Shown here piece after piece: positions 35,130 to 48,159 of a stretch of 64,000 nt of DNA (within the stretch, counting starts at the first letter, position 1; every line of letters begins with the position of its first letter). The stretch is taken from positions 48,755,924 to 48,819,923 of the forward strand of contig OX393581.1 in assembly GCA_947652605.1 (NCBI GenBank), given 5' to 3'. A program made the translations under genes and the position numbers. The DNA comes from Elmis aenea. Taxonomy: Eukaryota > Arthropoda > Insecta > Coleoptera > Elmidae. The notes beneath the pieces are model-generated. The model was given only the letters and a program-made list of their open reading frames with translations. It was not told where the DNA came from and made no database searches.

Positions 35130-36555
35130 TTGTTAAGTAGAAATGGGAAAACAACTACCAAACAGTGGTTTTTCAGAAGATGTGCATTTAGCCATGTTGA
35201 TAGATATCTTTGGACAAGATATCCTGTGACACTCTCATTATTAGTCGATTAAATATTTCATCCTACATCATTGACGAAGTTTGGAATTCTTTATGTATTG
35301 AAAGATAAAACATATTTTGCATAAATGATATTTTACCGTAACACACCGCAACTTATTCAACAAACCGCAACTTATTCACTTTCGTAATTAAACACGTTTT
35401 AAGAAAAATAAGCAATACGTCAATGCCCTTTGGAATACTGCCCTTTAATTAAAGGTTATTTTTCGTAATTAAGTCTTAATGATTAATTAATTAAACGATC
35501 ACATAATTAATAAATCTAATAACACTATTTGGACACCTGACGTAATCGATTTAAATCAGTTTAATACGTTAAAAAATACATTGCAGTTCTATAGTTCCGT
35601 GTGCTTTCGCACATGGAATAAAACAATTTTTAAATAAATAAGTAATAATTATATTAATTTAACGGTTGGCCAATTATTTTACAATTACATAACGCACACA
35701 TGTTAATTTATAACACAAAACTTTTGCTTTTTAAAACTACTGACCTCATGTCTAAGCCTTACAATATTAGTTTAATTTTTAACCTCGTTTAATAGATTGT
35801 CACACTCTTAATCCCTCATTAAACAGAGATTGGATTATTGTGAATCTCATAATTTTTTTTTTGCATATTTTAACAAAAATTTTGAAAGCAGGTTATTTAT
35901 TATTTTGAAAATGAATAATCGTATTAAAAACTATCCATTGGTGGATACCAAGCCACTGTTAAGTATTTAGCATTACAGTAATTTTGGTGTTACTGAAACG
36001 GCGTAAAATAATTCTCATAGCCCTATTTTGCAGTATTTAAAATCGGTTTAAATCGCTAGTATTCGCCAGAAATAAAATACTAAAGCAGTATTCAAAATTC
36101 GATGCTATGATGCTTTTGTATATTAGAATTTTTGTAAGACTTGAAAGTTTAATCAACCAAGGAAACCAATTTTTTTAGAAACCTTCTTAATTTGCATATT
36201 ATTAGTATAGTATCAAAAAAGTAATAGTATAAATTATGGTTTTAACGTTATTCACTATTGCACATTTAAAGTACACTCAGTTTTACTCTACTGAAACATT
36301 TAATTATCTAATTTTGTCGATGTTTGTCGCACGTTCTAAAGCTGTTTTTATCGTCTTTCACTTAAATTTAAAACTACTAGGCGCATCGAGAGAAATCTGT
36401 TAGAACTAAAAAAATAAAGACCAGTTATGCGTTATGATTATTTTGCATTTAGATATTTTTGTTATGTTATTAACGAAAATTATAGAAATATTTATTTATT
36501 TTTGCATGCAATAGTTTTTTTTGTAATCGATCGTAATTTTTCTTAGTACTGTTGA
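35130..36555. other. AT-rich, nothing seen
   Basis: Lies between two LINE fragments, with only short A/T-rich frames. Confidence 0.5.
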
Positions 36556-36559
36556 GATT

Positions 36560-36616
36560 ATCAGAGCAGCCACAGGACTCGTCACAGGACACTGTGGGCT
36601 AAACAAACACTTCTAT
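36560..36616 (+). mobile_element. Isolated 56-bp piece of LINE RNase H region
   Basis: Nearly identical to part of 33270-33325 (reading IRAATGLVTGHCGLNKHFY) but with unrelated sequence on both sides. Confidence 0.5.
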
Positions 36617-36764
36617 TTTTTTACTTTTAATAAACATTCTGTCATCATACATATAATCTGCTATTGAAATTAACTTCTTGAAATATCATTAAATATATGA
36701 TTCTAAATATTTTTACTACAAATCAAATTGTTCTTTTTTTTTCAACACATTACAAAAAGTACCC

Positions 36765-37125
36765 TGTATTAGGCGACTTTTCAGCAGAAATGAGATTTCT
36801 AAGAAAAATCCAAGGAAAAACCAAAAAGGATAAAATCAGAAATGAAACATATAGAGAACAATTAAATCAGTTGAACCTTAAATACTAGAAAGGCAGCTGG
36901 GATGGTTGGGTCACATTTATAGGATGAAAGAAGAAAGGTTAACCAGAAAAGCCTATGAAGCAAGATCGCAGGGAGAAAAAGCGGTAATGGATAGAAACAT
37001 CAAAAAGAAAGACATAAAAAAGCTAGCACAAGACAGAAAAACATGAAAAAAGGTCAGCACAACAAAACTGAATAGTCCTACACCTAACAGTAGAGAGTAG
37101 AAGGACTCATGACTAAATAAATAAT
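36765..37125 (+). mobile_element. LINE 3' fragment
   Basis: Begins SAEMRFLRKIQGKTKKDKIR, continues with shifted WLGHIYRMKEERLTRKAYEA and EKKR motifs, and ends with an (AATA)n-like tail. Same family type as the C-terminal part of 33780-35125. Confidence 0.65.
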
Positions 37126-37129
37126 AATA

Positions 37130-39590
37130 AATAGACCCAAACCAAATCGAATATGTTTTTTGCGTGCCCGAGTCCTGATTTTAAGCAACATTAATATGGA
37201 AACATAACAAGGGCTTTTTTGCATCGTTATTCTTTAATTAACTAATTACATAAAATTTGTCGTGTCGCATCAATTACAATTAGGGTTAAGGTCAGCACGT
37301 GTTCAAAATTATTCCATTTCTTCATTTCCTTTGAAATTGATATTTTAAATCCGAAATATACGAGTTCAATGTTCTTCTTTTGCTATGATACAATGTAAGA
37401 AAGTGCATGAAGTAAGACAGCATTCAATCAGGTTTCTGTTAAGTGGTTTACTCTAATTGTATAATCGCCATGACTGATGCTTATCATCTAAATATGAATA
37501 TAACGGTTCGGTTATTGCAGGGTTTCTGTTTTTAATTACTTGCAGCAATTATGAAATATTGCACATTATCAGCTTACTTTAACCAGGCAATTACTTACGT
37601 TGTTTATATTACTAAATGTTTGTGAATTACTGTGAAAGTGCCATTATTAAAATCTTGCAAATTTTCCTACGTTTTCTTCTTACGATTTATCAGCAAATTT
37701 GATCAACACAAATTTGTCTAGAAATTAGCTTTATTGCTGTTCATGCAATTAATTAATGAACTTTTTAATTGATATCCATAAATCATACTGACAACACCAA
37801 TATACGTACATAGAACATATGCTTGAAATATTTGATTGATTCGTTTATGTAATATAAACAAATTTAATTAAAAATTACTTTTTCAAAAATATCTTATAGA
37901 AATGCTAAACTAGCTTTAAGCTCTTCGCCAGAAAAAAAATCTTAATTCAACTTATTTATACCACTGGTGCGTAATTTTGGGTTTCTTAATGTACTGTACA
38001 TAATTTGAATACCTTTTGTTGCTGGTGGCCATTTTTAAATTTTAATTTAACTCACAAAAAACCGTTTTTCGGTTTTGTGTTTATATAAACGTAAATGAAA
38101 TTGTCTTTTTACTAGCCATTGGGTATTACCATAAAAGTTACACAATTAATTAAACAAAAAAAAAAGAATAAGCTGTACTTTGACTGAGACATAAGTTACT
38201 GGGTTAAACCTTGGGCTTCTTACATTTTCTGTGGCATTTGTGCCAGCGCTTTTAGTTGAATGGTTGAAAGGTGCATGAAAACTGCATCATCCTCTATAAA
38301 TATAATCGATTCCCCGTCAGGGATGTGCACCTTGACGTGGTGACGGAACTTGGGAGCTCGGATAATTCTTTAGGCTTGCAGAATAGGTCGTAAAAGACGA
38401 GCCAAACTAAACCACATCCACAAGAAACCCCACAAAAAAAATAATACTCAAACACTTACTTAAACTCTTAAAAAGCACAAAATATTTAACTTATATAAAG
38501 AATAAACTTTGAACGTTTTCAACGAAATTAAAATACCCAGACCATTTTTTCACAACAAATTTTAAATCCTAGACTGCCACTGACTAACAAAAACAAGCAA
38601 AAAATTTAATGTAAACACACAAAGTTGTAATGTTTTCAGTACATGACCAACAAAATTTACAACTCAGTCTAGTCTTTTGTTAATAAATTGTTATGCACTG
38701 TTTTTATACCCATAAACAACATCATAAAACGTAATTACACCTATAAAAGATATTTTTCAAATTTCCTTGAAAATAAAAATACGTAAACAATAAAGATAAA
38801 ACCATCTTGATTAAACCGATTTGCACTCTTAAGGACGGGATTATCTGGGCAATATTACAAACCTTGCGCAAATAATTAAAATGTTAGTATTAATTAGCCA
38901 AAAATATCCTCAATTATTAACAAGTAATGAAGGCCAATATATCGTTAAAAAATTTGTGATAAAGCTTATCGATTTATCAACAAAACAAAAACATAACAGG
39001 ATATGCAAATATTAGTTTGTTTTTGCAATTATTGCATGGTAATAAAACAATTTATTAATAATAATTACCGAAATGCAAGGACTTGATTTATCGGTATGCG
39101 ATTTCTAGTTGTAATTTAAAATGCTTGATTTTATTTGCTTTAATACCACATTCATAACAAATTAATGTTTTGAGATGAAAAATGTTTTGTAAAATGTTAT
39201 GCAAAAGTCTTCTATTAAGAGTCCAAAGGTGCACACAAAAAGTAAAAATAATTACTATTTAGTCTAGCTCTAAACTGGTACATTTTTAATTATATATTTT
39301 TCATACAGATACAAAGCTATTTAATTTTTGCAAACAAAAATCTGCTAAATAATTCAGTTAAGAAAATTCTAAGCCGCATCCGAAAAATTTTAATAAATTA
39401 TCTGAAGGGGGTGATTACAACATTACATGCTTGAAGTGTTGCCTATAGATAATTGCAGACAAATGTTTCAAATTTATTCGTTTAAAATATAGGCAAAGGT
39501 TAAAAGTCAAACAATTTAATTGGGTTGTAAAGCACATTTACGAAATTAAAACATTTGCCAATACAATGTTTAGGACATTACACTCAGACA
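37130..39590. other. AT-rich, one GC-richer scrap
   Basis: At 38318-38410 a sudden GC-richer block (GATGTGCACCTTGACGTGGT, then GACGGAACTTGGGAGCTC) looks like the end of a repeat, possibly a LINE 5' region. Nothing else was seen. Confidence 0.35.
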
Positions 39591-39599
39591 GATATGTCG

Positions 39600-39770
39600 A
39601 TGTGTGAAAAGTAATAGAATAATCTAACCCCGCTTTCATTTGCTTAGTTGACTTATGCAAAGCTTTTAATAGGATTGAATTAGTCCATCTACTGAAATCG
39701 CCAGATAAAAAGAAGTCTCAAAAGCAATCTTTATTACAATTTTTAAAATAAAACATGTGCAATAACAGTA
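39600..39770 (+). mobile_element. LINE RT fragment
   Basis: One frame reads AFICLVDLCKAFNRIELVHL followed by LKSPDKK, matching the conserved VDL.KAFDR box of reverse transcriptases. It is short and ends in a stop near 39748. Confidence 0.45.
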
Positions 39771-39826
39771 GAATTAAAATACAATAGAAGAGAGAAATGA
39801 AGAACTAATTTAGAAGATGTTACAGG

Positions 39827-40390
39827 TTAAGTCTGTTTTATACTATACTATTTTTTCGTTTAAGAAAATCGTATACGATTTTTAATACAAAAATTTCGTT
39901 CAAGAATTTAGCATGGAAAATATGAACCATTTACATTGTACTATTTTTTGGTACGAAAACTCCAATATATTTCGGTTACTTTTAAGTAACTTTTATCATA
40001 TTTTGTTGGCACCTTGAGTAACCATGTCAAATGTTCTATTTGATCAGAGAACAGAAAGCGAATCAGTTTCAAATTTAACGTATAATTAATGCTTGTTCCA
40101 TTCTACATATTTATTCTTACAAAATAAATTGTGAGGGATTATAACGGTAATAAGTAGTATTTAACATCGTTTGATTGTTTCAGTTAACCTAACCCACAAA
40201 TGACATGCGATCAGATACAGTTACAGTAGAATACGCATGCGCCCATGCTAAAGTTGGATGCATTTAGGGCAGGTAGTAATTTCGTACGAATTTTTCGTTC
40301 AATATTTTTAATTTCTGATTGACACCGTACTAGAAAATCGTATACGATTTTCTTAAATGAAAAAATAGTATAGTATAAAACAGACTTTAC
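39827..40390. mobile_element. Inverted-repeat MITE
   Basis: Arms of about 58 bp: TTAAGTCTGTTTTATACTAT..., AAGAAAATCGTATACGATTT, mirrored at 40331-40390 ending AAACAGACTTTA. ACAG lies on both sides. The centre has no long match to itself. Confidence 0.7.
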
Positions 40391-40394
40391 AGAT

Positions 40395-42455
40395 ACACCA
40401 AAAAATTTGTAATCGTACTTGTCTCATACTTTCTTACCAAATCATTGTTTTAACAAGTGTCAAAACAAACAAAAACTAGCATAATATTACTTTAATATTC
40501 ACTTTTTAAAATCAAGGTGCGCGCATTACCATCAATATGAAATTTAATTTCTCATAAAACGAATTTCTTAAATTTATTTAAATGTTATTGCGGTTTACTA
40601 AATTTCAAAAACAGCTTTTTAAATTTTGTGGTCGCATCCCACACTCGTACTTTCGGATATGATAAAATGATTTCACATCGAGTACCAACAAAAAAAAAGT
40701 TTAATTCAACCAAACCTAGGATATTAACCTTGAAATAGGATTAAATTTCTTAACAATGTATAAATTTGGTTGTTGCCTACATTGTCCTTGTTACACTTAA
40801 CTGAAAATAAACACCTAAACATCCTAACCTTCATGTGATGCATTACTTAATTTTTTGCGCTAATTAGTTCAAGTTTGCAGTTAATTATTCTTATTTCCAG
40901 CTATTTTGAAACATCAAAATTTTTGTAAAACGAGTTTTTAAACTAAACTTGTTAAATCTTCTAGTTTAGAAAGACGTCTTTGGAATCACGTTCATAAAAA
41001 CTGCAAACAATTTTTTATTAAGTGATATATCTATTTAAAAAAGTAATTAATTATTCATGCAACCCTCAAAATGTATTGGACGGCAATTCATTATTAATGC
41101 ACTAAAAAACTGTTCATTATTACACTTGACTTTGCCTTTGTTATTTATATGAAACAACACAACGGGGCTCCAGATTTAGCCATCAATTTAAATGTCATAA
41201 GTTCAAAACCAAACTTTCAAAAACCAATCTGATTTAATTCAATTGCTAATTAAGTATTAAAATGACTCATGCGCATATAAAACGTTTTGAAAGTATTACA
41301 TGGAACCAGTTTGTATATCATTAAAACAATTGTTAATTACCTTTTGATACTAACATACGTCAGGGTGTGAAAATATTCGATTTTAAAATTTCATTGATTG
41401 CTTGAAAGTATTTTTTTGTTTCAAATGGAAAGCTTTTGAAATATCCTTTCATATTGTATGAAATTTTACCTTCAACTGCCAAAAACGATTTAGTGAAAGA
41501 ACAAACATTGGATCACTAAAAATAGCCTGTGGAAATAATATAAAACACCAATAATTAGTAAAAAATAAGTAAAGGCTTTCGAAAAACGGTTTATGATTAA
41601 ACTAATGTGCACAGAATAACAATACCATTAATTTAGTTAAATATATAAGTAATAACTGCAAGTTTTTGATGTAAAACTGGCTGAATTTTTATTTTATATT
41701 TTTTGTTAATTATCTGTAGATTATTTTTATTATTAACTGTTTTTGGAAGACTTCTAATTTCTTTTTACTACATTATGTCGTTTCATAATTTTTTAGACGA
41801 CTTTAATTGAACTAATGTTTCCTTATATGATAAAAATATTTCTCCTAAGTCCAGTTATCATAGGAAATTTTAAGGTCTTTAAATTATGTATTTAAAGGTA
41901 GAAAATGCTATTTAATTGAATAAAATTAAAATATAACTTTGAAGTTAACAAAGCTAAGTCTGAAACCAAACAATTTTTTACATAAAGTTTACGTAGTCAT
42001 TCTCAATACCCACCTGTAGAAAAATAGGATTTACTTAGTCCTTCTAGTATTAGGTGTAGGACTGAAATCTATTACAGACTTAAATAAGAATTTTGTAGCT
42101 TTGTTAATTACTAAATAATACTTTAAAAATTTAATTATTACTCCAGTATTAAAAAATTAATTAAAAATATTTTTTTTAATCTTTTGTGATAATTCTATAT
42201 TCATTTTTTAAGTCTCCCAGCTCTTCTTCAGATTCAGTAAATAATTATTTCCTAAAATTATTTAGATTTGTTAATTTTTTATATACAAACATATTAATAA
42301 TGGACTACTCAAATGGTTCAAGCAATTACTGGTCCAATATTCTCAATTAAGAGACTTTTTTTAAGTAGATCTGGTTTATTTATGTAATATAATTGTCAGG
42401 AGAGGTCTGATTTTTGAACTTATTACTACTTTGGATGACTGCTTTGAGTTTGGTT
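40395..42455. other. AT-rich, nothing seen
   Basis: No coding exon or paired repeat was recognised. Confidence 0.5.
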
Positions 42456-42460
42456 GTTAT

Positions 42461-43845
42461 CAGGGCCGGCCTTAAGCACATTCCCTCGCCTAGGGCCCCG
42501 CGCTTAAAGGGGTCCCGCACTCAAAAAATAATAAATGTAAATACAATACTTATTAATAGCATAGAAACAAAAAGAAATTCTTTTTTATATCACTTAAAAA
42601 AGTTATTGTTCAATAGTGAAATACTAAACTTAATAAATAAACTATACCACAGTAATATAATAGATTATTAATCAAATATTATCATCAAATCAATTAACAA
42701 AAGCTTTCGTGAAATAATTCCAGTTGAAACGTTTACGGAAACGCAAAAAGTTAAACAGAATCTTTGCTACTCAAATGAAAGATTACAAATTTTTGACATC
42801 TTTAATTTTCTGGCATGATTTACTTTTCCAAGTAAACTTAGTAAGCAAAGAATTACAAAGTGAAGCCTCAGATCTTCGGGAATACTCACTTTTGAAAAAT
42901 TGTGCAAATGGCTAGAGTGTACCGAGAAAAAGGTTTTAAAGATGTATTAATCGGTACAAATGATCTTGCAAAAGATTTAGAAGTTGTTTCACAATTCCAG
43001 TTGAATCGTTTACGGAAACGCTAAAGGCAATTTGCATACGAGTGAGTCCTCAGACGACCCTGTTGTTGATGCAAAGGAAGCATACAAAATAAACTGTTTT
43101 TATCAAGTGTTAGATAAAACACTGCAGTCTCTTCAACCTCGATTTAAACAATTAAAAGAGACCATAGATTTATTTAGTTTTTTATGGACATATCACAATC
43201 AATCCAAAGAGACTACATTAAAATGTGCTGCTGATTTACAAATCGCTTTAAAAAACGGCGAATCGGTGGACTTAAATGGATTCATGTTGGCGGAAGAAAT
43301 ACAAGCTTTAAAAGTAACTATACCACAAAGTTGTTGCAACCCTTAAACATACTTAAATATTTGGCTTGTAATAATCGTCCAACCTCGTTCCAAATTTATT
43401 TTTTGCACTAAGGATCTTCCTTACTATACCGGCACAGCTTCTGCGGGCAAGTTTTTCAAAATTAAAATTAACTAAAACGTATTTATGATCCACTATTTCT
43501 GAACGTTTAAATTCACTCGCAATTAATTGAAAGTGAAGTCATTAGGGAGATGGACTTCGACAACCTATTAAAAGATTTTGCAGAAGCAAAATCTACAAAG
43601 ATTAATTTTAATTGAGTTTCTATTTCGCTTATAAAAATATGAGTTGTTTTGCTTTCCTTCGTTCATAGTCAATTTGTCAAGTTTTATGTTTTGTTATGTT
43701 TGCTATAATATTTTAGCTTGTTTGTTCAAAATTTTATTAAAAAAATTAATTATTTGTATGATAAGGTATAAATAATATTTTTGTGGGGAGGGGGTCCCGC
43801 AGCTTGTCCTTGCGTCGGGCCCCGCGCTTACTAGGGCCGGCCCTG
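42461..43845 (+). mobile_element. hAT-superfamily DNA transposon remnant
   Basis: Ends are inverted repeats CAGGGCCGGCCTTA and TAGGGCCGGCCCTG, flanked by 8-bp GTTGTTAT / GCTGTTAT (7 of 8 match). Inside, decayed transposase reads YKFLTSLIFWHDLLFQVNLV, then SKELQSEASDL, a VVDAKEAYKINCFYQVLDKT segment, a LKETIDLFSFLWTY stretch, and after frameshifts a C-terminal dimerisation-like region (FSKLKLTKTYLRST, then REMDFDNLLKDFAE). This order fits hAT transposases of the kind often annotated as zinc finger MYM-like. Inactive; the N-terminal half is missing. Confidence 0.75.
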
Positions 43846-43854
43846 GCTGTTATG

Positions 43855-44805
43855 GTTACAGTCTGGTTGCTACGATAACTGTGTTGATGCCACAAAAATA
43901 CTTTTGACATTGACAGTAGATCCCGAAGGTGTCCTTACATAGAAGCTACTTCATTTACGATACATGTAATAAATACATTATATAACCCTCAACCACCGGT
44001 ACATCTTCAACAGTATAAAGTTCATTACTCTGCATCGGCTACTCATTGGCTAATAACTGACCACAAACATTTGTTACTCTTGGTCACCGACACTTTCTCC
44101 TCCTTGTACTGAATCCGGGTTAAACCGCCCATGTACTCTATTCCAGCTTACACTTTCTTCGCTATGAATCATCTTGTGAATTTGTAAATACTTACATAAC
44201 GATAACCTTAACTACATATTTTGCAAATGATTGGGATAACGGTTACATATTTAACGACTCGATAACCTCTTTTGCGTTAATTCCTTTAGACATTAAATGG
44301 CGTCATTAAAGTGTCTGCTGCGTTCAACAAAATTTGGTTAATAGTATGTGCACGTTTGAAAATTACGCTTTCTTGTGCGATAACGTAAAATGAAAACCTT
44401 GTATCGCACGATTAGACTGATGGTTCGAGAAAGTTTTGTAGCAAAATTGCACATTTTTCTACACATTTTTTCCTGCACAAATTACATTATTACTGCGGCA
44501 CACAAGTGAGGCAAGAAAATTTTTTAAACCGCTTCTCGCGAGATAACAGGTCAATCGTTTTATTAATGACGCCAAATTAAAGTTATTTCGCGTAAAAATA
44601 AGTTAAATGTAAATAAATTTAGAAATCATAGAAAGTTAAACCTAATTGAACTAAATATTTACAGTTAGTCGAACACAATTATAAAATGTACCTGATATTT
44701 CTACTCAAATAAATAGAATTCAAATAAAACTATACTGTTAAAATTGTCTTTTAAAACATAACAAAATAATAATCAATGTCCTGTAGATTTGTTAAATTGC
44801 TTAGT
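43855..44805. other. No supported gene
   Basis: Slightly richer in G+C at 43920-44580 but with no open frame or splice pairs that persuade. Confidence 0.4.
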
Positions 44806-44811
44806 AATATA

Positions 44812-45849
44812 CAGGGTGTTTCTTAAGTATTGCAAACAAAATTCGGGAGGTGATTCTCTATCGAAAATTAAAAGGGGGCTTTCATTTAAAATTTATTCCT
44901 TAGACGTCTCCTGTCGGTAAAATTGGGTTTTTATTTTATATCTCAACTTTGGATAAATGTAGGAGAATGATATTTAATAGATGTTTTATGCTTATTAAAA
45001 GGTTTCCCACAGTAATATTTTCAATTATCTCTCACCTTCACAGGGGGCTGAAAAGTGCAACCCCTGTTGGTTTTTTATTCAGAACTTTTTGGTGGGTTAA
45101 AATTTTGCAATTTAAAAAACTCTTTTAAAAAGCTTACTTTATTAAGAAACTTTTTTTATTCTTTAGTTTTTTCTGAAAATCCTACCGTTTTTGAGTAAAA
45201 AATAAAATAAATAAACATGAACCATCAAATATTCCAATATAAAACGATTCATTTTGGTGGTTGCCATGGTTTGTTTATGTTCATTTGGGTAGCATTGACT
45301 GGCGTTTAAGCGTTGTCGCCGCGTAAACGTCAAAATGAATTACACCCGTCAATTCTACCCAATATGAATATAAATAAACCATGGCAACCACCAAAATGAA
45401 TCGTTTTATATTGGCATATTTTAATGGTGCATGTTTACTTATTTTATTTTTTACTCAAAAACGGTATGTTTTACAGGAAAACTAACGAATAAAAAAAGTT
45501 TTTAAATAAATCAAGCTTTGAAAGAAAAAAATTTTAATTAAAAAATTTCTACCCACCAAAAAGTTCTGATAAAAAAACCAACAGGGGTCGCACTTTTCAG
45601 CCCTCTGTAAAGGTGAGAGATGACTTAAAATATTACTATGGGAAACCTTTTAATATGTATAAAACATCTACCAAATATCATGCTCCTACATTTATCCACA
45701 TTTGAGAAATAAAATAAAAACCTAATTTTACCGCTTCCCTTTAGGGGGATGTAACTCCGAAAGAAGACGTCTAAGGAAAAAAATGTATATGAAAGCCCCC
45801 CTTAATTTTTGATAAGGAATCACCTACCGAATTTTTTTTGCAATACACC
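44812..45849. mobile_element. Foldback element, family 1 copy b, with extra inner palindrome
   Basis: Starts CAGGGTGTTTCTTAAGTATT, and its arms match those of 9511-10227. The right end stops at GCAATAC without the terminal GTTTCTTA block, so it is truncated. The centre (45178-45480) carries a second palindrome around AAAACGATTCATTTTGG / CCAAAATGAATCGTTTT that copy a lacks. Confidence 0.75.
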
Positions 45850-46207
45850 AAGAGAAAATATTTATTAATTAAAAACTCCACTAAATTGTAGAAGTATTTG
45901 GGAAAATATACTCATTTCTTAACACATTAGAAGTTTACTAATATTAAAAGGTAATGAACTAAATACGAAAGATGCTAATGGGCTGTGTTTACATCTAATA
46001 GAATATAAATTACCCAATTACAAAATTATACGCAACCATTAAGTCTTCAACATTATATAGGCCATGTTAATAGGTTTAAAACTCAATAAAATACAAGTTG
46101 CAAATCCGTTTTAAAATTCATGACTGTGTGCCAATTATTAACAATATTTCAATAACAATGGTGCTCGATATAAAATAATATATAATCTAGGTTAGCTTGG
46201 AACTCAC

Positions 46208-46460
46208 CTGCAATTGTTTACCCCCTCCCCTGTTGTTCAGTCACTGACACTGAAATATTACACGCACTACAAATATCAATATTTTTTTTTGGTGTAAAGA
46301 ACGGATTATTCTTTGCCAAGTATTACTACAAACGGGCGCGCTGATGGCAACATGTACCAGAATTTGAAAACGTGCACCTTTCGTTCGTTGTAGTAATCCC
46401 CTCCGTGTTTATTATTATCGAAGCGTGTTGGAACTCTCTCCTTTTCAATGTCAAAGAAGC
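46208..46460 (-). promoter_or_regulatory. Candidate distal promoter with non-coding first exon
   Basis: On the minus strand an initiator-like TCAGTG (A at about 46245) is followed 38 bases later by a perfect donor, CAG|GTGAGT (exon end 46208). All three frames of the short segment contain stops, so it could only be untranslated. The 200 bases upstream are richer in G+C and CpG than their surroundings. It could be a first exon of gene A (17-kb intron to 28964) or of an unseen transcript. Confidence 0.25.
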
Positions 46461-46464
46461 GTGT

Positions 46465-47110
46465 GTGCGATTTTTATGGTTGAATTAAAATATTTTTTAA
46501 ATCAAATTTGCTTGATATATTCCTAATTGATCAAAGCTCTGAATATATATTTTGTTCTATTAAGTAAAGTACGTTTTTTGGACAGTATCGAAAACTAATG
46601 TATTTATAATTGTTGTAGGCAACGATAAATATCACGACCTCGTGAAAAAAAAAAACTCTAGCCTTAGGATGCATTAGTATTAAAATATGTAGCAATGCGA
46701 GCTTTTTTATCACGCGTTAAATTTTTGCATAACTATGTTCGTTTTCACATGCCTGTTATGAAACATCGTTATAAGGAGTAAAAGCAAACATGTTTAAGTA
46801 TTTTAAACTAATTATTTTTGGAAAATTTAATGGAGTATCAATTTATAACATATAGGTACGCTTCTGGAATACAATACAAATAAATGTTTCTTCTTCACTA
46901 TACATAAACGAGGACATACTTTTATGTAAACTACCTAGCCATAAAAAAAGCACATAGGAAGACCAAAAAAATTAATTTTTTAACTACCTCCAACACTTTT
47001 ACACTTAATATAACGTTTCTGGAGTTGCCCCATCCCTTCAAGAAAATGTTTTTCGGAGCTCCGCAAAGTAGGCATCAACAGCTATTATTTTTAGCTCAAT
47101 ATATGGGGGA
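46465..47110. other. AT-rich, nothing seen
   Basis: Upstream side of the candidate distal promoter. No motif was recognised. Confidence 0.4.
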
Positions 47111-47114
47111 ACCC

Positions 47115-47307
47115 GGGGCAGAACGGACACTTACAAATAGTTGTAATTTATTAATTTAAGGTAGGAAAAATCTGAAAATTTGTATTTGTATTCTGTTTAT
47201 TCGTTTTTTTTTTTTAAATTTATTTACAAAATAAAAAATAATCCTAAACTATAAAGTGTCAATTCAGAAAGAAAGAAAAATGGCAAACGGTCCATTCTGC
47301 CCCGGAG
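47115..47307. repeat. Short inverted repeat with GGGGCAGAAYGGAC ends
   Basis: ACCCGGGGCAGAACGGACAC near 47119 and GGTCCATTCTGCCCCGGAG near 47289 are inverted. An A/T-rich centre contains a T10 run. It abuts the long palindrome that follows. Confidence 0.5.
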
Positions 47308-48155
47308 TTGGGCCAAAAGTTAGCCATCAAAATTTTGCAAGTAAATTTTGGTCTGACAAGGGAGGGTAACGATACGTTGTCGCTAGAATTTGATTAAGGC
47401 TGTGTTTATTGCATCAAGGACATCAAAACTAAATGTTTTGCAGAGTTATACGTGCCACTGGCCATTTCCTTTGAAAAAATAGGGGAAAAACTGAAGAATT
47501 GGTATAAAAAGGTCATTTTCGCGATCGCGTTGGCCATGAAACCGACAGCCAAAATCGAAATTATTCTATTTAACAATGCGCGCATTCTTTGCAATTAAAA
47601 TGGTGCAAAGTTTTTAAAAAATCTTGAACGGTTCCGGAGAAAAACGTCAAAAACGAAACGACTGCAAAAGCGCTATGAATTGAGAGGTTGTGGTATATCT
47701 GTATTACTATATCCATGCGACTTGCACAGGCGTTTAACATAGGGAAAACCGTTTTTACAAAGGCCTCGTTTTTCGTGTTTTTCTCCGGAACCGCTTGAGA
47801 TTTTTTCAAAAACTTTGCACCATTTTACTTGCAAAGGATGCGCACATTGTTAAATAAGAAAATTTCGATTTTATCTCCGACGGTTTCCTGGCCAACGCAA
47901 TCGCAAAAATTACCTTTTTATACCAATTCTTCAGTTTTTCCCCTATTTTTCCGACGAAAATGGCCTGTGGCACGTATAACTCTGCAAAACATTTAGTTTT
48001 GATGTCCTTGATGCAATAAACACAGCCTTAACCAAATTCTAGCGACAACGTATCGTTACCCTCCCTTATCAGACCAAAATTTACTTGCAATAAGGATGGG
48101 GCTACATTTCCATACACATCGGTCATTCTTTGATGGATAACTTTTGGCCCATTAC
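47308..48155. mobile_element. Long palindrome (about 400-bp arms)
   Basis: GGCCAAAAGTTAGCCATCAA at the left is mirrored by GGATAACTTTTGGCCC at the right. Also mirrored are GATACGTTGTCGCTAGAATT, TTGCATCAAGGACATCAAAA, GTGCAAAGTTTTTAAAAAAT and CCGGAGAAAAACG. The right arm has about 36 extra bases near its end. Minus-strand frames at 47406-47809 are palindrome by-products. Confidence 0.75.
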
Positions 48156-48159
48156 CCTA

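Noticed and set aside
46201..46250. Coding exon between TTTCAG and CAG|GTGAGT
   Set aside because: All three frames contain stops, so it was kept only as a possible untranslated first exon.
47406..47809. Minus-strand frames of 62 and 79 codons
   Set aside because: They lie inside the 47.3-48.2 kb palindrome; the mirrored arm encodes nearly the same peptide.
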